Positions 7,839 through 15,677 of a DNA stretch of 64,000 bases are shown here, in pieces. This DNA is from Hoyosella altamirensis (GTDB lineage: Bacteria; Actinomycetota; Actinomycetes; Mycobacteriales; Mycobacteriaceae). The notes below the pieces were generated by a model that saw only the letters and a program-made list of their open reading frames with translations, was not told the origin of the DNA and did no database searches. How positions within the stretch are numbered: the stretch's first letter is position 1; every line of letters begins with the position of its first letter. A program made the position numbers and the translations under genes. The DNA lies in assembly GCF_014191505.1 (NCBI RefSeq), contig NZ_JACHWS010000002.1, positions 868,001-932,000 on the forward strand. The letters run 5' to 3'.

Positions 7839-9035
7839 ATGCCGAACTCTCGGGTTCTCGTCTCTGGCGCGAGCATCGCCGGTCCGTCCGTCGCGTACTG
7901 GCTCGCTCGCTATGGATTCGACGTCACAGTCGTCGAGCGCGCAGCGGCGCTCCGCGAGGGCGGCTTCGCGGTCGACTTTCGCGGGAAACCACATCTAGCG
8001 GTCCTGGAGCGCATGGGCATTCTCGAAGAGGCCAAGGACCAGCAGACGAACATGCGCGGACTCACCTTCGTCGATGCCGAGGGTTCTACGGAATTCGCGC
8101 TTCCCGGGTGGTTTCTCAGTGGCGACCTCGAGATCGAACGTGGCGCGCTCAGCAAGATCATTTACGAAAAGACCCAGGGCGAAGTCGAGTATCTGTTCGG
8201 TGATTCGATCGCTGCCCTTACAAATGGGCCCGACCAGGTACACGTTGCGTTCGAAAGCGGGCTGACGAGAGTCTTTGACCTGGTGATTGGTGCGGATGGC
8301 CTACATTCCAATGTCCGGCGACTCGTCTTTGGTCACGAGTCGCAGTTCCTGGAATTTGGCGGGTACTACGTTGCGGGCGGGTTTGACGTCCCTAACACCC
8401 TCGGGCTCGACCACATCACACTCGATCATGGCGTTCCCGGGCGGAGCATGTCACTATCCAGTCACCATCGGCCGGAGGCTGCGACACCGGTCTTCGTCTG
8501 GCATTCCAAAGAGCAGATTGACTACGACCGCAGGGATATCAAGCAGCTCAAGCGGATTGTCGCCACGGAGTTCGCGGGCCTGCGCTGGGAAGTCCCGCGC
8601 GTTCTAGAAGCGATGAACGACGCCGAGTGGATGTACTTCGACTCAATCAGTCAAGTCAAGATGGACACGTACTCCCGCGGGCGTGCCGTGCTAATCGGCG
8701 ACGCAGGGTACGGCGCAACGATGGGAGGCCTTGGCACTGGGCTAGCGGTCGTCAGTGCATACGTTCTCGCTGGGGAACTGGCGAGAGCTGACGGCGATCA
8801 CACCCTTGCGTTCGCGCGATATGAGGAAATGATCCGTGACTATGCGAAGGGATGCCAGAAACTGGCCGACGGAGCCGGGCCATTCCTCGCTCCGCGCACC
8901 AGGCGCGGCAGGTGGATCCGCAACGCCTCACATCGCCTCCTAACGCGTAGGCCAATGGCGGGATGGCTACAGAAGATGACCGTCAAGGCCGCCGCAGGCA
9001 TCGAACTCGAGGACTACTCAGGCGTCCTGGCATGA
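7839..9035 (+). CDS. FAD-dependent monooxygenase (PHBH/TetX-like)
   Basis: This 398-residue class A flavoprotein monooxygenase would use NAD(P)H and O2 to hydroxylate an aromatic or polyketide-like substrate in the cytoplasm. Visible motifs are the N-terminal dinucleotide fold VSGASIAGPSVAYWLARYG (about 8-26) ending in the acidic VVER, the DG motif GADGLHSNVR (151-160), and the second FAD motif GRAVLIGDAGYGATMGGLG (281-299), where the family's usual P after GDA is replaced. GGGGG before the ATG is the ribosome site. Length fits TetX-like and PgaE-like enzymes. It is divergently paired with a TetR regulator, typical of drug- or xenobiotic-inducible detoxification. The substrate is not predictable. 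Confidence 0.88.
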   Translation: MPNSRVLVSGASIAGPSVAYWLARYGFDVTVVERAAALREGGFAVDFRGKPHLAVLERMGILEEAKDQQTNMRGLTFVDAEGSTEFALPGWFLSGDLEIERGALSKIIYEKTQGEVEYLFGDSIAALTNGPDQVHVAFESGLTRVFDLVIGADGLHSNVRRLVFGHESQFLEFGGYYVAGGFDVPNTLGLDHITLDHGVPGRSMSLSSHHRPEAATPVFVWHSKEQIDYDRRDIKQLKRIVATEFAGLRWEVPRVLEAMNDAEWMYFDSISQVKMDTYSRGRAVLIGDAGYGATMGGLGTGLAVVSAYVLAGELARADGDHTLAFARYEEMIRDYAKGCQKLADGAGPFLAPRTRRGRWIRNASHRLLTRRPMAGWLQKMTVKAAAGIELEDYSGVLA

Positions 9036-9039
9036 GCGC

Positions 9040-9522
9040 TCAGCGTTCTCCCTGCTGGTACAAGTCGTAGACGCTAGCGAGCTGGGTGCGAAGGTCAGCA
9101 AATGCACGCGCGCCGATATGGTCGCGTATCACGTCATCGATTCGGGCTGTGCACCTGCGTGCGATCGCTAGCGCGTCGCGTCCTGCGTCGGTAAGGGTTA
9201 CGAGACGAGCACGACGGTCGGCTGGAGCGACCCGGCGTTCAACGAGGCCGCACTGCTCTAAATGAGCCACCAGCTCACCCATCGACTGCTGCGTCATCCC
9301 GGCGGCGTCCGCAAGTTCTGTGACACGCACGCCCGGCTGGCTGCTTTCGCTGTCCGCTTCTGCCGTCCGAGCGGAGTCTAAATATCGAAATACGGCGAAA
9401 TGTGCGGGCCGCAAACTGTCGTCGAGCACCGCGCGCAGCTCACGGTTCAGTTCACGCTCAACGGCCCGCGAGGCGAGTGTGAGCAGCTTCAGCAACGATG
9501 CATCGGTTGTAGCTATTGACAC
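9040..9522 (-). CDS. MarR-family transcriptional regulator
   Basis: From the GTG at 9522 this is a 160-residue MarR protein. It has an N-terminal dimer helix, a winged helix-turn-helix at about 66-92 (VRVTELADAAGMTQQSMGEL), the wing with the conserved DRRARLVTLTDAGRD, and C-terminal helices ending in LASVYDLYQQ. The frame is open to 9873, but that part is antisense to the cupin gene and unlike MarR proteins. It is divergent from the cupin gene across a clear palindrome only two bases from its start codon, so autoregulation is likely. The effector is unknown. Confidence 0.88.
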   Translation of the reverse strand: MSIATTDASLLKLLTLASRAVERELNRELRAVLDDSLRPAHFAVFRYLDSARTAEADSESSQPGVRVTELADAAGMTQQSMGELVAHLEQCGLVERRVAPADRRARLVTLTDAGRDALAIARRCTARIDDVIRDHIGARAFADLRTQLASVYDLYQQGER

Positions 9523-9523
9523 A

Positions 9524-9544
9524 ATACGAAGGTTACCTTTATAT
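9524..9544. promoter_or_regulatory. Candidate MarR operator
   Basis: This is a 21-base dyad: ATA-CG-AAGGT, central T, ACCTT-TA-TAT. The inner 11 bases are a perfect palindrome. It lies between the divergent marR (start 9522) and cupin (start 9553) genes, where a bound repressor would cover both starts. Confidence 0.6.
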
Positions 9545-9552
9545 CTTGAAGG

Positions 9553-10095
9553 ATGGAACAGCGGCCCGAACTCGTTTTTCGTAGCGGTCATCGGATCCGG
9601 CTGCTTGCGGAAGGCTCCGATGGTGAAGGCGACTATCTGCGGCTCGAACATCAACTGCCAAAATGTGGCCGGCAGGCTGGTCCCCACTGGCACCCTGTTC
9701 TCGGGGAGCGCTGGACTGTCCGGGAGGGCAAGTTGCGGTTCCGCATCGATGGAACTGAGACGGTTGCAACTCCGGGAACCACGGTGAATGCGCCCGCGCG
9801 CGCTGTCCACGAATTCTGGAACGAATCCGCCGACACTGTCATTGAGCACGAAATTCGCCCACCGCTTCGTCATTGGGAGATGTTCACCCTCTGGCGAAAC
9901 CTGGACGTCACAGGGAAGACCACACGTTCTGGCGTGCCTCGTGGCCCTCTGGCACTGGCGCTGCTGTGGGACTACCAGGACGGTTACATTGCCGGTATCC
10001 CAGTGTGGATTCAGCGTGTCGCGCTGGGAACTCTGGCACGCGTCGCGCGGCTAGCCGACTATGAGCGCCGGTGGGCAACATTGGACGCAACCTGA
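9553..10095 (+). CDS. Cupin-domain protein
   Basis: This 180-residue protein has a single cupin barrel in its first 95 residues. Motif 1 gives the metal ligands His45, His47 and Glu52 (PHWHPVLGERW) and motif 2 gives His86 (VHEFWN). The second half is helical with some hydrophobic stretches (LALALLWDY, VALGTLARVARL) and may sit against the membrane. GAAGGA lies just before the ATG. Single-domain cupins include dioxygenases, isomerases and sensors, so the reaction cannot be called. It is divergent from a MarR regulator, which suggests an inducible protective or catabolic role. Confidence 0.8.
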   Translation: MEQRPELVFRSGHRIRLLAEGSDGEGDYLRLEHQLPKCGRQAGPHWHPVLGERWTVREGKLRFRIDGTETVATPGTTVNAPARAVHEFWNESADTVIEHEIRPPLRHWEMFTLWRNLDVTGKTTRSGVPRGPLALALLWDYQDGYIAGIPVWIQRVALGTLARVARLADYERRWATLDAT

Positions 10096-10132
10096 GTTGG
10101 AACCAGCAGGCCGCACTGCATTTTGGAATTAG

Positions 10133-10146
10133 TACGTAATTACGTA
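10133..10146. promoter_or_regulatory. Perfect palindrome abutting a start codon
   Basis: TACGTAATTACGTA is a perfect 14-base palindrome ending two bases before the ATG of the ArsR-like gene. There is no room for a ribosome site, so the mRNA may be leaderless and the site a likely autoregulatory operator. Confidence 0.55.
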
Positions 10147-10148
10147 AT

Positions 10149-10679
10149 ATGGCCTTTATGGTCCCCAGTGATGCTCACTCGTTCGAATCACGCATGCACG
10201 ATCTTGAACGCCGTGTCACTTTGCTCGAGCAACGAGGCACGCAAGGATCCTCGCCAACAGCGCCGCACGCTGGCAGCGCCGCCGACTTCTGGGTTCTGGA
10301 CGGACTGCGGCAACGCCAGGGTGAAGGCGTCATCTACGCCGGGGCTGTAGAAACCGGGGCGGGACCAGTCGAGTGGCAGTATGCGCACACCGCTGACCAA
10401 GTTCTCGATCTCGACCCTGGCCAGACAGACGCCGTGGCAGAGCGACTTGCCGCCCTGGGTTCACCGGTACGGCTGAGGCTGCTGCTGGCTGTCTTGCGTG
10501 GAGCGTCAAGCGTGAACGAACTCGCCGCCCTCGAGTCGATGGGAACTACCGGACAGATCTATCACCACATCCGAATCCTGACCGCTGCAGGCTGGTTGCG
10601 GTCTGCCGGAAGGGGCGTCATGCACGTGCCACCCGAGAGGGTTGTACCCCTTCTTCTCGCGTTCGCCGCAACGTTCTAA
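10149..10679 (+). CDS. ArsR-like winged-helix regulator
   Basis: This 176-residue protein has a short N-terminal coiled coil (about 12-28, heptad-like LERRVTLLEQR), a middle region with a beta-rich segment (GVIYAGAVETGAGPVEWQYA), and a C-terminal winged helix at about 97-165 (AERLAALGSPVRLRLLLAVL, then GTTGQIYHHIRILTAAGWL). That is the ArsR/HTH_5 pattern, but without the metal-binding cysteines. Starts at 10149 or 10158 are both in frame, and neither has a ribosome site. It is followed after 11 bases by a serine hydrolase and a membrane protein, so it probably controls this three-gene operon through the palindrome at its start. Confidence 0.75.
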   Translation: MAFMVPSDAHSFESRMHDLERRVTLLEQRGTQGSSPTAPHAGSAADFWVLDGLRQRQGEGVIYAGAVETGAGPVEWQYAHTADQVLDLDPGQTDAVAERLAALGSPVRLRLLLAVLRGASSVNELAALESMGTTGQIYHHIRILTAAGWLRSAGRGVMHVPPERVVPLLLAFAATF

Positions 10680-10690
10680 AGGTAGGAACC

Positions 10691-11788
10691 ATGTCCATCA
10701 TTCGCGCACGGTGGAGCGCAGCTGCCCTGGTTGTGACCATTACCGCGGCGGCGCTCATGCTGGGCGTGTACGTGCGGCCCGCGCCATCGACGCTTCCCGA
10801 CGAGCCACACGGGGACCGGGAGCTCGCCAGCCTCGTCCGGGAGATTGCTGGCTCCGGGCACCGCGCACTCGCCGCGGCGGTGGTGACGCCGTCTGGGCAG
10901 AGAGTGACAAGTGTAGGCGCGGAGCTCGATGATCGATTCGAAGTGGGTTCGATTAGCAAAGGGATCACGGGTTTACTTCTCGCGGACGCCATCAGCCGCG
11001 GCGACGTGACGCCCGGAACCACTGCCGGATCAGTTCTCCCCGAACTCGTGGGCACTCCAGCTGCCAGCATCACTCTGGCTGAACTCGCCACGCACCGATC
11101 GGGTCTCCCCGTTCAGGTGCCAGGGTTCGGTCAGTATCTCCGTAATTCGTGGGCGACCTGGACAGGCGCTTTCCCCTATTCGGCCAGCGTCGGCGGCCGT
11201 CTTGAACAGGTCAGGACCATCGATCCTGATATGCCACCGGAGACGTACTCCAACCTCGGCTTTGAAGTGCTTGGCGCGGCACTCGCTGCGGCAGCTGGGC
11301 AGGACTATCCAGACCTAGTGACCGAGCGAATCCTCACTCCTGCGGGAATGACCCGGGCAACCGTGCCGACCAGCATGGACGACCTCGATCGCAAGGATCT
11401 TCCAGGGGAGGATCAAGCAGGACGCATGGTCACCCCCTGGGCGGGCGAGGCATTAGCGCCCGCTGGCGGACTGCGTGCCGGCATCGGTGACATGGCTGGC
11501 TTGCTGACCGCACTCCTCGAGGGCACCACGCCGGGCTTAGATGCGCTCGAGCCCCGCGAACAGTTGGGCGAGGATGAAATCGGATGGGGATGGATCACCA
11601 CGACAACTGATGCTGGTGACACGGTGGTGTGGCACAACGGCGCCACAAGTGGGTTCTCTGCGTTTATCGCTGTCGATAGAGAAAACAACGTCGGTGTTGC
11701 GCTGTTGTCAGCTACAGGAGGGTTCGTTGACGATGCCGGGTGGGAGCTACTCGACGAAGCGCGCATGGTTGTGAGGGCTGAACGATGA
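10691..11788 (+). CDS. Exported serine beta-lactamase-like hydrolase
   Basis: This 365-residue member of the class C beta-lactamase / DD-peptidase / esterase superfamily has an N-terminal membrane anchor or signal (about 8-28), so it should act outside the cytoplasmic membrane. The active-site set is complete: Ser87-x-x-Lys90 (GSISKG), Tyr186-Ser-Asn188 (YSN), and H315-N-G in place of KTG (VVWHNGATSGF). Length and order match the Beta-lactamase (PF00144) family. Actual beta-lactam hydrolysis is not implied; many members are esterases or peptidases. AAGGTAGGAA precedes the ATG. It overlaps the next gene by 4 bases (ATGA), and both lie under the ArsR-like regulator. Confidence 0.85.
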   Translation: MSIIRARWSAAALVVTITAAALMLGVYVRPAPSTLPDEPHGDRELASLVREIAGSGHRALAAAVVTPSGQRVTSVGAELDDRFEVGSISKGITGLLLADAISRGDVTPGTTAGSVLPELVGTPAASITLAELATHRSGLPVQVPGFGQYLRNSWATWTGAFPYSASVGGRLEQVRTIDPDMPPETYSNLGFEVLGAALAAAAGQDYPDLVTERILTPAGMTRATVPTSMDDLDRKDLPGEDQAGRMVTPWAGEALAPAGGLRAGIGDMAGLLTALLEGTTPGLDALEPREQLGEDEIGWGWITTTTDAGDTVVWHNGATSGFSAFIAVDRENNVGVALLSATGGFVDDAGWELLDEARMVVRAER

Positions 11789-12156
11789 AGCCAGTCGCCG
11801 ATGTCGTCATCGCGGTCGTCGTCGTGCTCTTTCTTGTGGCCCTTCTTGCAAAGACGTGGACCGCCGGAGGTCTCGCCGCCCGGGACAGGTTTGCCCTCGT
11901 CAGCGCTGTGGTTGATGCAGTAGTGCTGCTTGCGGTCGCGCGTGCCATTGTCATGCCGCAAGGCCTGGCATCGTGGCTGTGGGTTGCCGGGTGTGGGCTG
12001 ATCGGTGTGGGCATCGCTGGGGCTGTCCTGCGCTGGCCGCAAACACCATGGGATGCGAGTCAGCGACCTGGCCGCGATGCCAGGCCTCGGCGCCGGATCA
12101 TGCAGTCCGCGTTTTACCTTCTAGGAGGTGCGGCCATCGTGGCCCTCGTTATGTAA
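11785..12156 (+). CDS. Small membrane protein linked to the serine hydrolase
   Basis: This 123-residue protein has four hydrophobic segments (about 5-24, 37-56, 64-84 and 107-122) and a basic loop (RPGRDARPRRR) before the last one. The ATG overlaps the stop of the hydrolase gene, so translation is coupled. The layout of regulator, penicillin-recognising-type hydrolase and small membrane protein recalls sensor/response pairs of the envelope, but the protein itself matches no family I can name. It may anchor or modulate the hydrolase. Confidence 0.7.
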   Translation: MKPVADVVIAVVVVLFLVALLAKTWTAGGLAARDRFALVSAVVDAVVLLAVARAIVMPQGLASWLWVAGCGLIGVGIAGAVLRWPQTPWDASQRPGRDARPRRRIMQSAFYLLGGAAIVALVM

Positions 12157-12181
12157 CGACGGGCAGCGAGTGCGCAGCCTG

Positions 12182-13148
12182 CTAGAGACCGAGCGTCCGG
12201 AGCGAGGCCGCTAGAGTGTCGGCGGATCGATGGAGCAGCGCGTATTCATTCGTTGCGAAGGGTGTTTCAGTGACAGGGATCGCGCCTGCCGCGCTGACTA
12301 TCGAAGGGACAGACAACGCGACGCCGTCGACGCCGTACAGACCACGCAAGACTGTACTTACGGGCAGGATAGCGTGCTCATCCCTGAGCAGTGCCTCGAC
12401 GATGCGTGCCCCCGCGAGACCGATCGCGTAGTTCGTCGCGCCCTTCCCTCTGATCACTGTGTACGCGGCGTCACGGACATCGATCGCGATGCGATCGAGT
12501 TCCTCAGCTGTGAACGGCGGAGCGCCCTCTGGGCTGCGCCAATCGAAGATGGGGACGGAACCGATTCTTGCATTCGACCACACCGGGAATCCTGTATCGC
12601 CGTGCTCACCTGCAATGTAGGCGTGCACGCTTGCAGTCGAAATACCGGCACGGTCGGCAAGTAGCCTCCGCAGGCGTGACGTATCGAGAACCGTCCCAGA
12701 TGAGAACACTCGATGCGGGGGAAGCCCAGACATCCGCTGTGCCGCGACAGTGAGCACGTCGCACGGATTTGTCACGAGTACATAGAACGCGTCAGGTGCG
12801 TGCTGAACAAGGTCAGGCATGAGCCGCTCAAGCAGGCGAACGTTCGTCGCGGCGAGGTCGAGGCGAGTCTGCCCCGAATGCTGTTTAGCGCCCGCTGTAA
12901 TGACGACAACGTGCGCGCCTTCGACAGTGGTGATGTCATTGGGAGCCAACGACTTCGCTCACGCCAGTGAATTGGGTGCCATGCGCGAGGTCCAGCACCT
13001 CCGCAGCGACCTTCGCCTCATTGATGTCGTATAGCGCGACGTGTCGCGCCGAACCGCGGATCAGCGCCGCATACGCGAGGCTGGTCCCGACACTGCCTGC
13101 ACCGACAACGGCTAGCTTTGAATTCTCTACCACGCCCATTCGGATCAT
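12182..13148 (-). pseudogene. ldh: L-lactate/malate dehydrogenase-family gene, frameshifted
   Basis: Two frames together encode a complete L-lactate dehydrogenase of about 320 residues. The first (ATG 13148) carries the NAD fold [12 protein letters not shown], Asp41 after VALY (marks NAD over NADP) and DLAHG, and stops just after EVVGS. The second (to 12182) resumes at [17 protein letters not shown] and has VTNPCD, the substrate Arg in DTSRLRRLL, the catalytic His in IAGEHGDT and a normal C-terminus. Removing one C from the CCC near 12944-12948 restores a continuous protein. All catalytic residues survive, so the mutation is either recent or an assembly error. It is convergent with the membrane protein gene and divergent from the Sap-like gene. 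Confidence 0.88.
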
Positions 13149-13204
13149 TGTCGCAGTCTCACGCTGCGAATCAATCTCTGCGCCCGGGGTAGGCTGGCAA
13201 CCTG

Positions 13205-13882
13205 ATGACGACGCTGTTGCTGGCGCTACTGGGGTTTTCGCTCCTCGATTCCCTCGACGTTCTGTTGGTGGGGGCGACGGCCGCGATTGTCTACGATGCA
13301 CGCCTCGCCCGCAGGTCGCCAGTCCCAGGTGGGGTCGGTTTTCTGCTCGGCGTTTTCATGGTCACTACTGCCTTTGGTCTTCTGACTGTGCTGGGCGTGA
13401 GTTTCCTGGCTGACCACTTTGAGGTCAGCTTCACCCCAACGATGCGCTACTGGGCCGAGTTATTGGTGGGCGTCGTACTGATCGTCATTGCGCTGCTGCC
13501 GGCTTCGGAACGAAAGCCCCCAGAATGGACGGCGAGGCTTCGCCGAAACCCCTTACTCCTCCTCGGCGTCGGTGTCGCGATCGGCATGGCTCAAGCCCCC
13601 ACGGCGGTTCCGTACCTTGCGGGATTAGGAATGATTGTGGCTCACCAGCCGCTGCCGGGGTGGTGGCCACTCATCGTTGTCGTGTACTGCCTGGTCGCTT
13701 TGATTCCGCCAGCGGTTGTCCTCGTCATGGCGACTCGTTCAACAACCGCTGCCCGACGTCGGTACCTGGCGGTCATTCGTTTCGTGACTCGCTACGGACC
13801 ACGGGCGGTACGTGTCGTGTTTCTGGTTGCGGGTACGGCACTACTGGCCGATGCAGCGATGAACTACCAGCATTTGCTGTGA
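13205..13882 (+). CDS. Sap/GAP-like membrane protein (LysE-type fold)
   Basis: This 225-residue protein has six hydrophobic segments in a 3+3 arrangement, with a charged central loop ([16 protein letters not shown]). The opening [29 protein letters not shown], where segment 1 is broken by an acidic dipeptide, is typical of the GAP family, which includes the mycobacterial sulfolipid-addressing protein Sap. Known members help export or place envelope lipids; the substrate here is unknown. The ATG at 13205 has no strong ribosome site. It is divergent from the broken lactate dehydrogenase. Confidence 0.7.
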   Translation: MTTLLLALLGFSLLDSLDVLLVGATAAIVYDARLARRSPVPGGVGFLLGVFMVTTAFGLLTVLGVSFLADHFEVSFTPTMRYWAELLVGVVLIVIALLPASERKPPEWTARLRRNPLLLLGVGVAIGMAQAPTAVPYLAGLGMIVAHQPLPGWWPLIVVVYCLVALIPPAVVLVMATRSTTAARRRYLAVIRFVTRYGPRAVRVVFLVAGTALLADAAMNYQHLL

Positions 13883-13924
13883 TTTGAGCACCGGCCGGCA
13901 AATTTTGGAGAAATTTTGCGGGAA

Positions 13925-13951
13925 TGTCGATCCACTCGTTTCCCAGTCGAC
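13925..13951 (+). promoter_or_regulatory. Candidate ECF42-type promoter
   Basis: TGTCGA (13925-13930) is followed after 17 bases by CGAC (13948-13951). ECF42 sigma factors are reported to read TGTCGA at -35 and CGA(C/T) or similar at -10, and to drive their own DGPF-sigma operon. The site lies about 50 bases before the first ATG of that operon. Confidence 0.7.
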
Positions 13952-14002
13952 GTCAGAGTAGAAGGAGCCAAGAGGGCACCTCAGAGAGCAAAGGGAACGA
14001 CG

Positions 14003-14425
14003 ATGAAATACATGCTGATTATCCGATCCACCGATGCGGCCATCGAAGCGTCGAAGGACATGCCGTTCGAAGAGATCATCAATGCGATGGGCGCCTACAA
14101 CGAATCCATGATGAAGGCAGGAGTGCTGCTTGGTGGTGAGGGGCTTTCCGGGGCTGAAGAAGGGTTCGTCGTTGACTTCTCCTCTGAGGAACCCATCGTG
14201 ACTGACGGTCCGTACGGTGAGACGCACGAACTCTTCAACGGTTTCTGGCTCATTCGGGCATCGTCGAAGGAAGAGGCTGTGGAATGGGCCAAACGCTGCC
14301 CGCTGGGCCCCGGGACGAAACTCGAGGTCCGTCGAGTCACGGATGAAAGCGATTTCGAAGACTTCTCCGACAACGAGTACATCCAGAAAGAAGCTGGATG
14401 GCGGGAAGAACTCGGCACCAACTGA
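14003..14425 (+). CDS. YCII/DGPF-domain protein
   Basis: This 140-residue YCII-family protein has the DGPF-type motif as DGPYGETHELFNGFWLI (about 70-86) and a ferredoxin-like pattern starting MKYMLIIRST. The ATG at 14003 is used because AAAGGGA stands 7 bases before it; the frame is open upstream to 13916, but that covers the promoter. DGPF proteins are the conserved partners of ECF42 sigma factors, and the sigma gene follows after 16 bases. Their biochemical role is unresolved; they may bind a small ligand. It is almost certainly transcribed from the promoter at 13925. Confidence 0.9.
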   Translation: MKYMLIIRSTDAAIEASKDMPFEEIINAMGAYNESMMKAGVLLGGEGLSGAEEGFVVDFSSEEPIVTDGPYGETHELFNGFWLIRASSKEEAVEWAKRCPLGPGTKLEVRRVTDESDFEDFSDNEYIQKEAGWREELGTN

Positions 14426-14441
14426 TTAAGCGAGCTGCGAG

Positions 14442-15668
14442 ATGACTGAAATTCGCCGAACCCTCGATGCGATCTGGCGCATCGAGGGGGCGCGAGTGGT
14501 CGCCGTAATCGCGCGGATGGTCGGAGATGTCAGTCTCGCTGAGGACCTCGCACAGGAAGCTGTGGCCGACGCGCTCGTCCAGTGGCCTGAGTCGGGCGTA
14601 CCCCGAAATGCCGGGGCGTGGCTCACCGCTGTAGCGAAACGCAAGGCAATCGACACCTGGCGTCGGCGTGACCGGCTCGATGAACGCTACCGCGCGATCG
14701 CTCGTGACCTCGAAGCGCACATCAGCGAGGAGTGGGAGCCGATTGACGATGACGTCCTGCGGCTCATCTTCACCGCGTGCCATCCGGTTCTCGGGCGCGA
14801 CGCACAGGTAGCGTTGACTCTCCGCGTTGTCGGTGGCCTGACCAGCGAGGAAATCGCGCGGATGTTCTTCGTTGGCATTCCCACGATGCAGCAGCGAATC
14901 GTCAGGGCGAAGAAAACGCTGACGGCGGCCAGAGTGCCGTTCGAGGTCCCGGATCCTGACGACTGGCCAGGGCGGTTTAGCGGAGTGCTAAACGTCATTT
15001 ATCTGATCTTCACCGAGGGGTACGCTGCGACGGCCGGTGACCGCTGGATTCGCTCAGATCTTGCCAACGAGGCGCTCCGGCTCGGGCGTGTTCTCGCCGA
15101 GCTTGCCCCGGGAGAGCCCGAGGTGCATGGCCTCGTCGCACTGATGGAGTTTCAGGCGTCACGGTTCGCGGCCCGCACTGGGCCAGGCGGATCGCCGGTG
15201 CTGCTCGCTGACCAAGACCGCACCCGTTGGGACCACGCCCAGATCGCGCGCGGTGACGCTGCCCTCGCGCGGTGTGATGCCCTTGGCCGGGGACGCGGCA
15301 ACTACGCACTCCAAGCGTCGATCGCGCAGTGCCACGCCCACGCGGCGAGTATTAACGACACCGATTGGGAGCGCATTGTGCTTCTGTACGAGGCGCTGGG
15401 TGAACTCACCTCCAGTCCAGTGGTGGAGCTCAACCGCGCGGTCGCGGTATCGATGACCGACGGGCCCGCGGCAGCGCTGCAGATTGTCGACCGCCTCGCC
15501 GCGGCGGGTGCGCTGCGCGGCTCACACTTGCTTCCCAGTGTGCGCGGGGAGCTGCTCGCGAAGCTTGGGCGGATCACTGAGGCGCGCGCTGAACTCACCA
15601 CGGCGGCCGGGCATGTGACCAATGAGCGGCAGCGCGCCGTCCTCCTGGCAAAAGCCGAGGCGCTGTGA
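14442..15668 (+). CDS. ECF42-group RNA polymerase sigma factor
   Basis: This 408-residue sigma factor has region 2 at about 10-75 (VVAVIARMVGDVSLAEDLAQEAVADAL), region 4 at about 105-165 (LTLRVVGGLTSEEIARMFFVG and MQQRIVRAKK), and a roughly 230-residue C-terminal extension of helical, TPR-like type (NEALRLGRVLAELAPGEPE, RCDALGRGRGNYALQASIAQ). The long extension with an adjacent DGPF gene defines the ECF42 group, where the extension rather than an anti-sigma factor is thought to control activity. No anti-sigma gene is present, in line with this. It directs RNA polymerase to promoters such as that at 13925, so positive autoregulation is expected. The inducing signal is unknown. Confidence 0.92.
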   Translation: MTEIRRTLDAIWRIEGARVVAVIARMVGDVSLAEDLAQEAVADALVQWPESGVPRNAGAWLTAVAKRKAIDTWRRRDRLDERYRAIARDLEAHISEEWEPIDDDVLRLIFTACHPVLGRDAQVALTLRVVGGLTSEEIARMFFVGIPTMQQRIVRAKKTLTAARVPFEVPDPDDWPGRFSGVLNVIYLIFTEGYAATAGDRWIRSDLANEALRLGRVLAELAPGEPEVHGLVALMEFQASRFAARTGPGGSPVLLADQDRTRWDHAQIARGDAALARCDALGRGRGNYALQASIAQCHAHAASINDTDWERIVLLYEALGELTSSPVVELNRAVAVSMTDGPAAALQIVDRLAAAGALRGSHLLPSVRGELLAKLGRITEARAELTTAAGHVTNERQRAVLLAKAEAL

Positions 15669-15677
15669 CCAGAGCCG

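Noticed and set aside
9523-9873. 117-codon N-terminal extension of the MarR frame
   Set aside because: It is antisense to the cupin gene and unlike MarR proteins; the GTG at 9522 gives the normal length.
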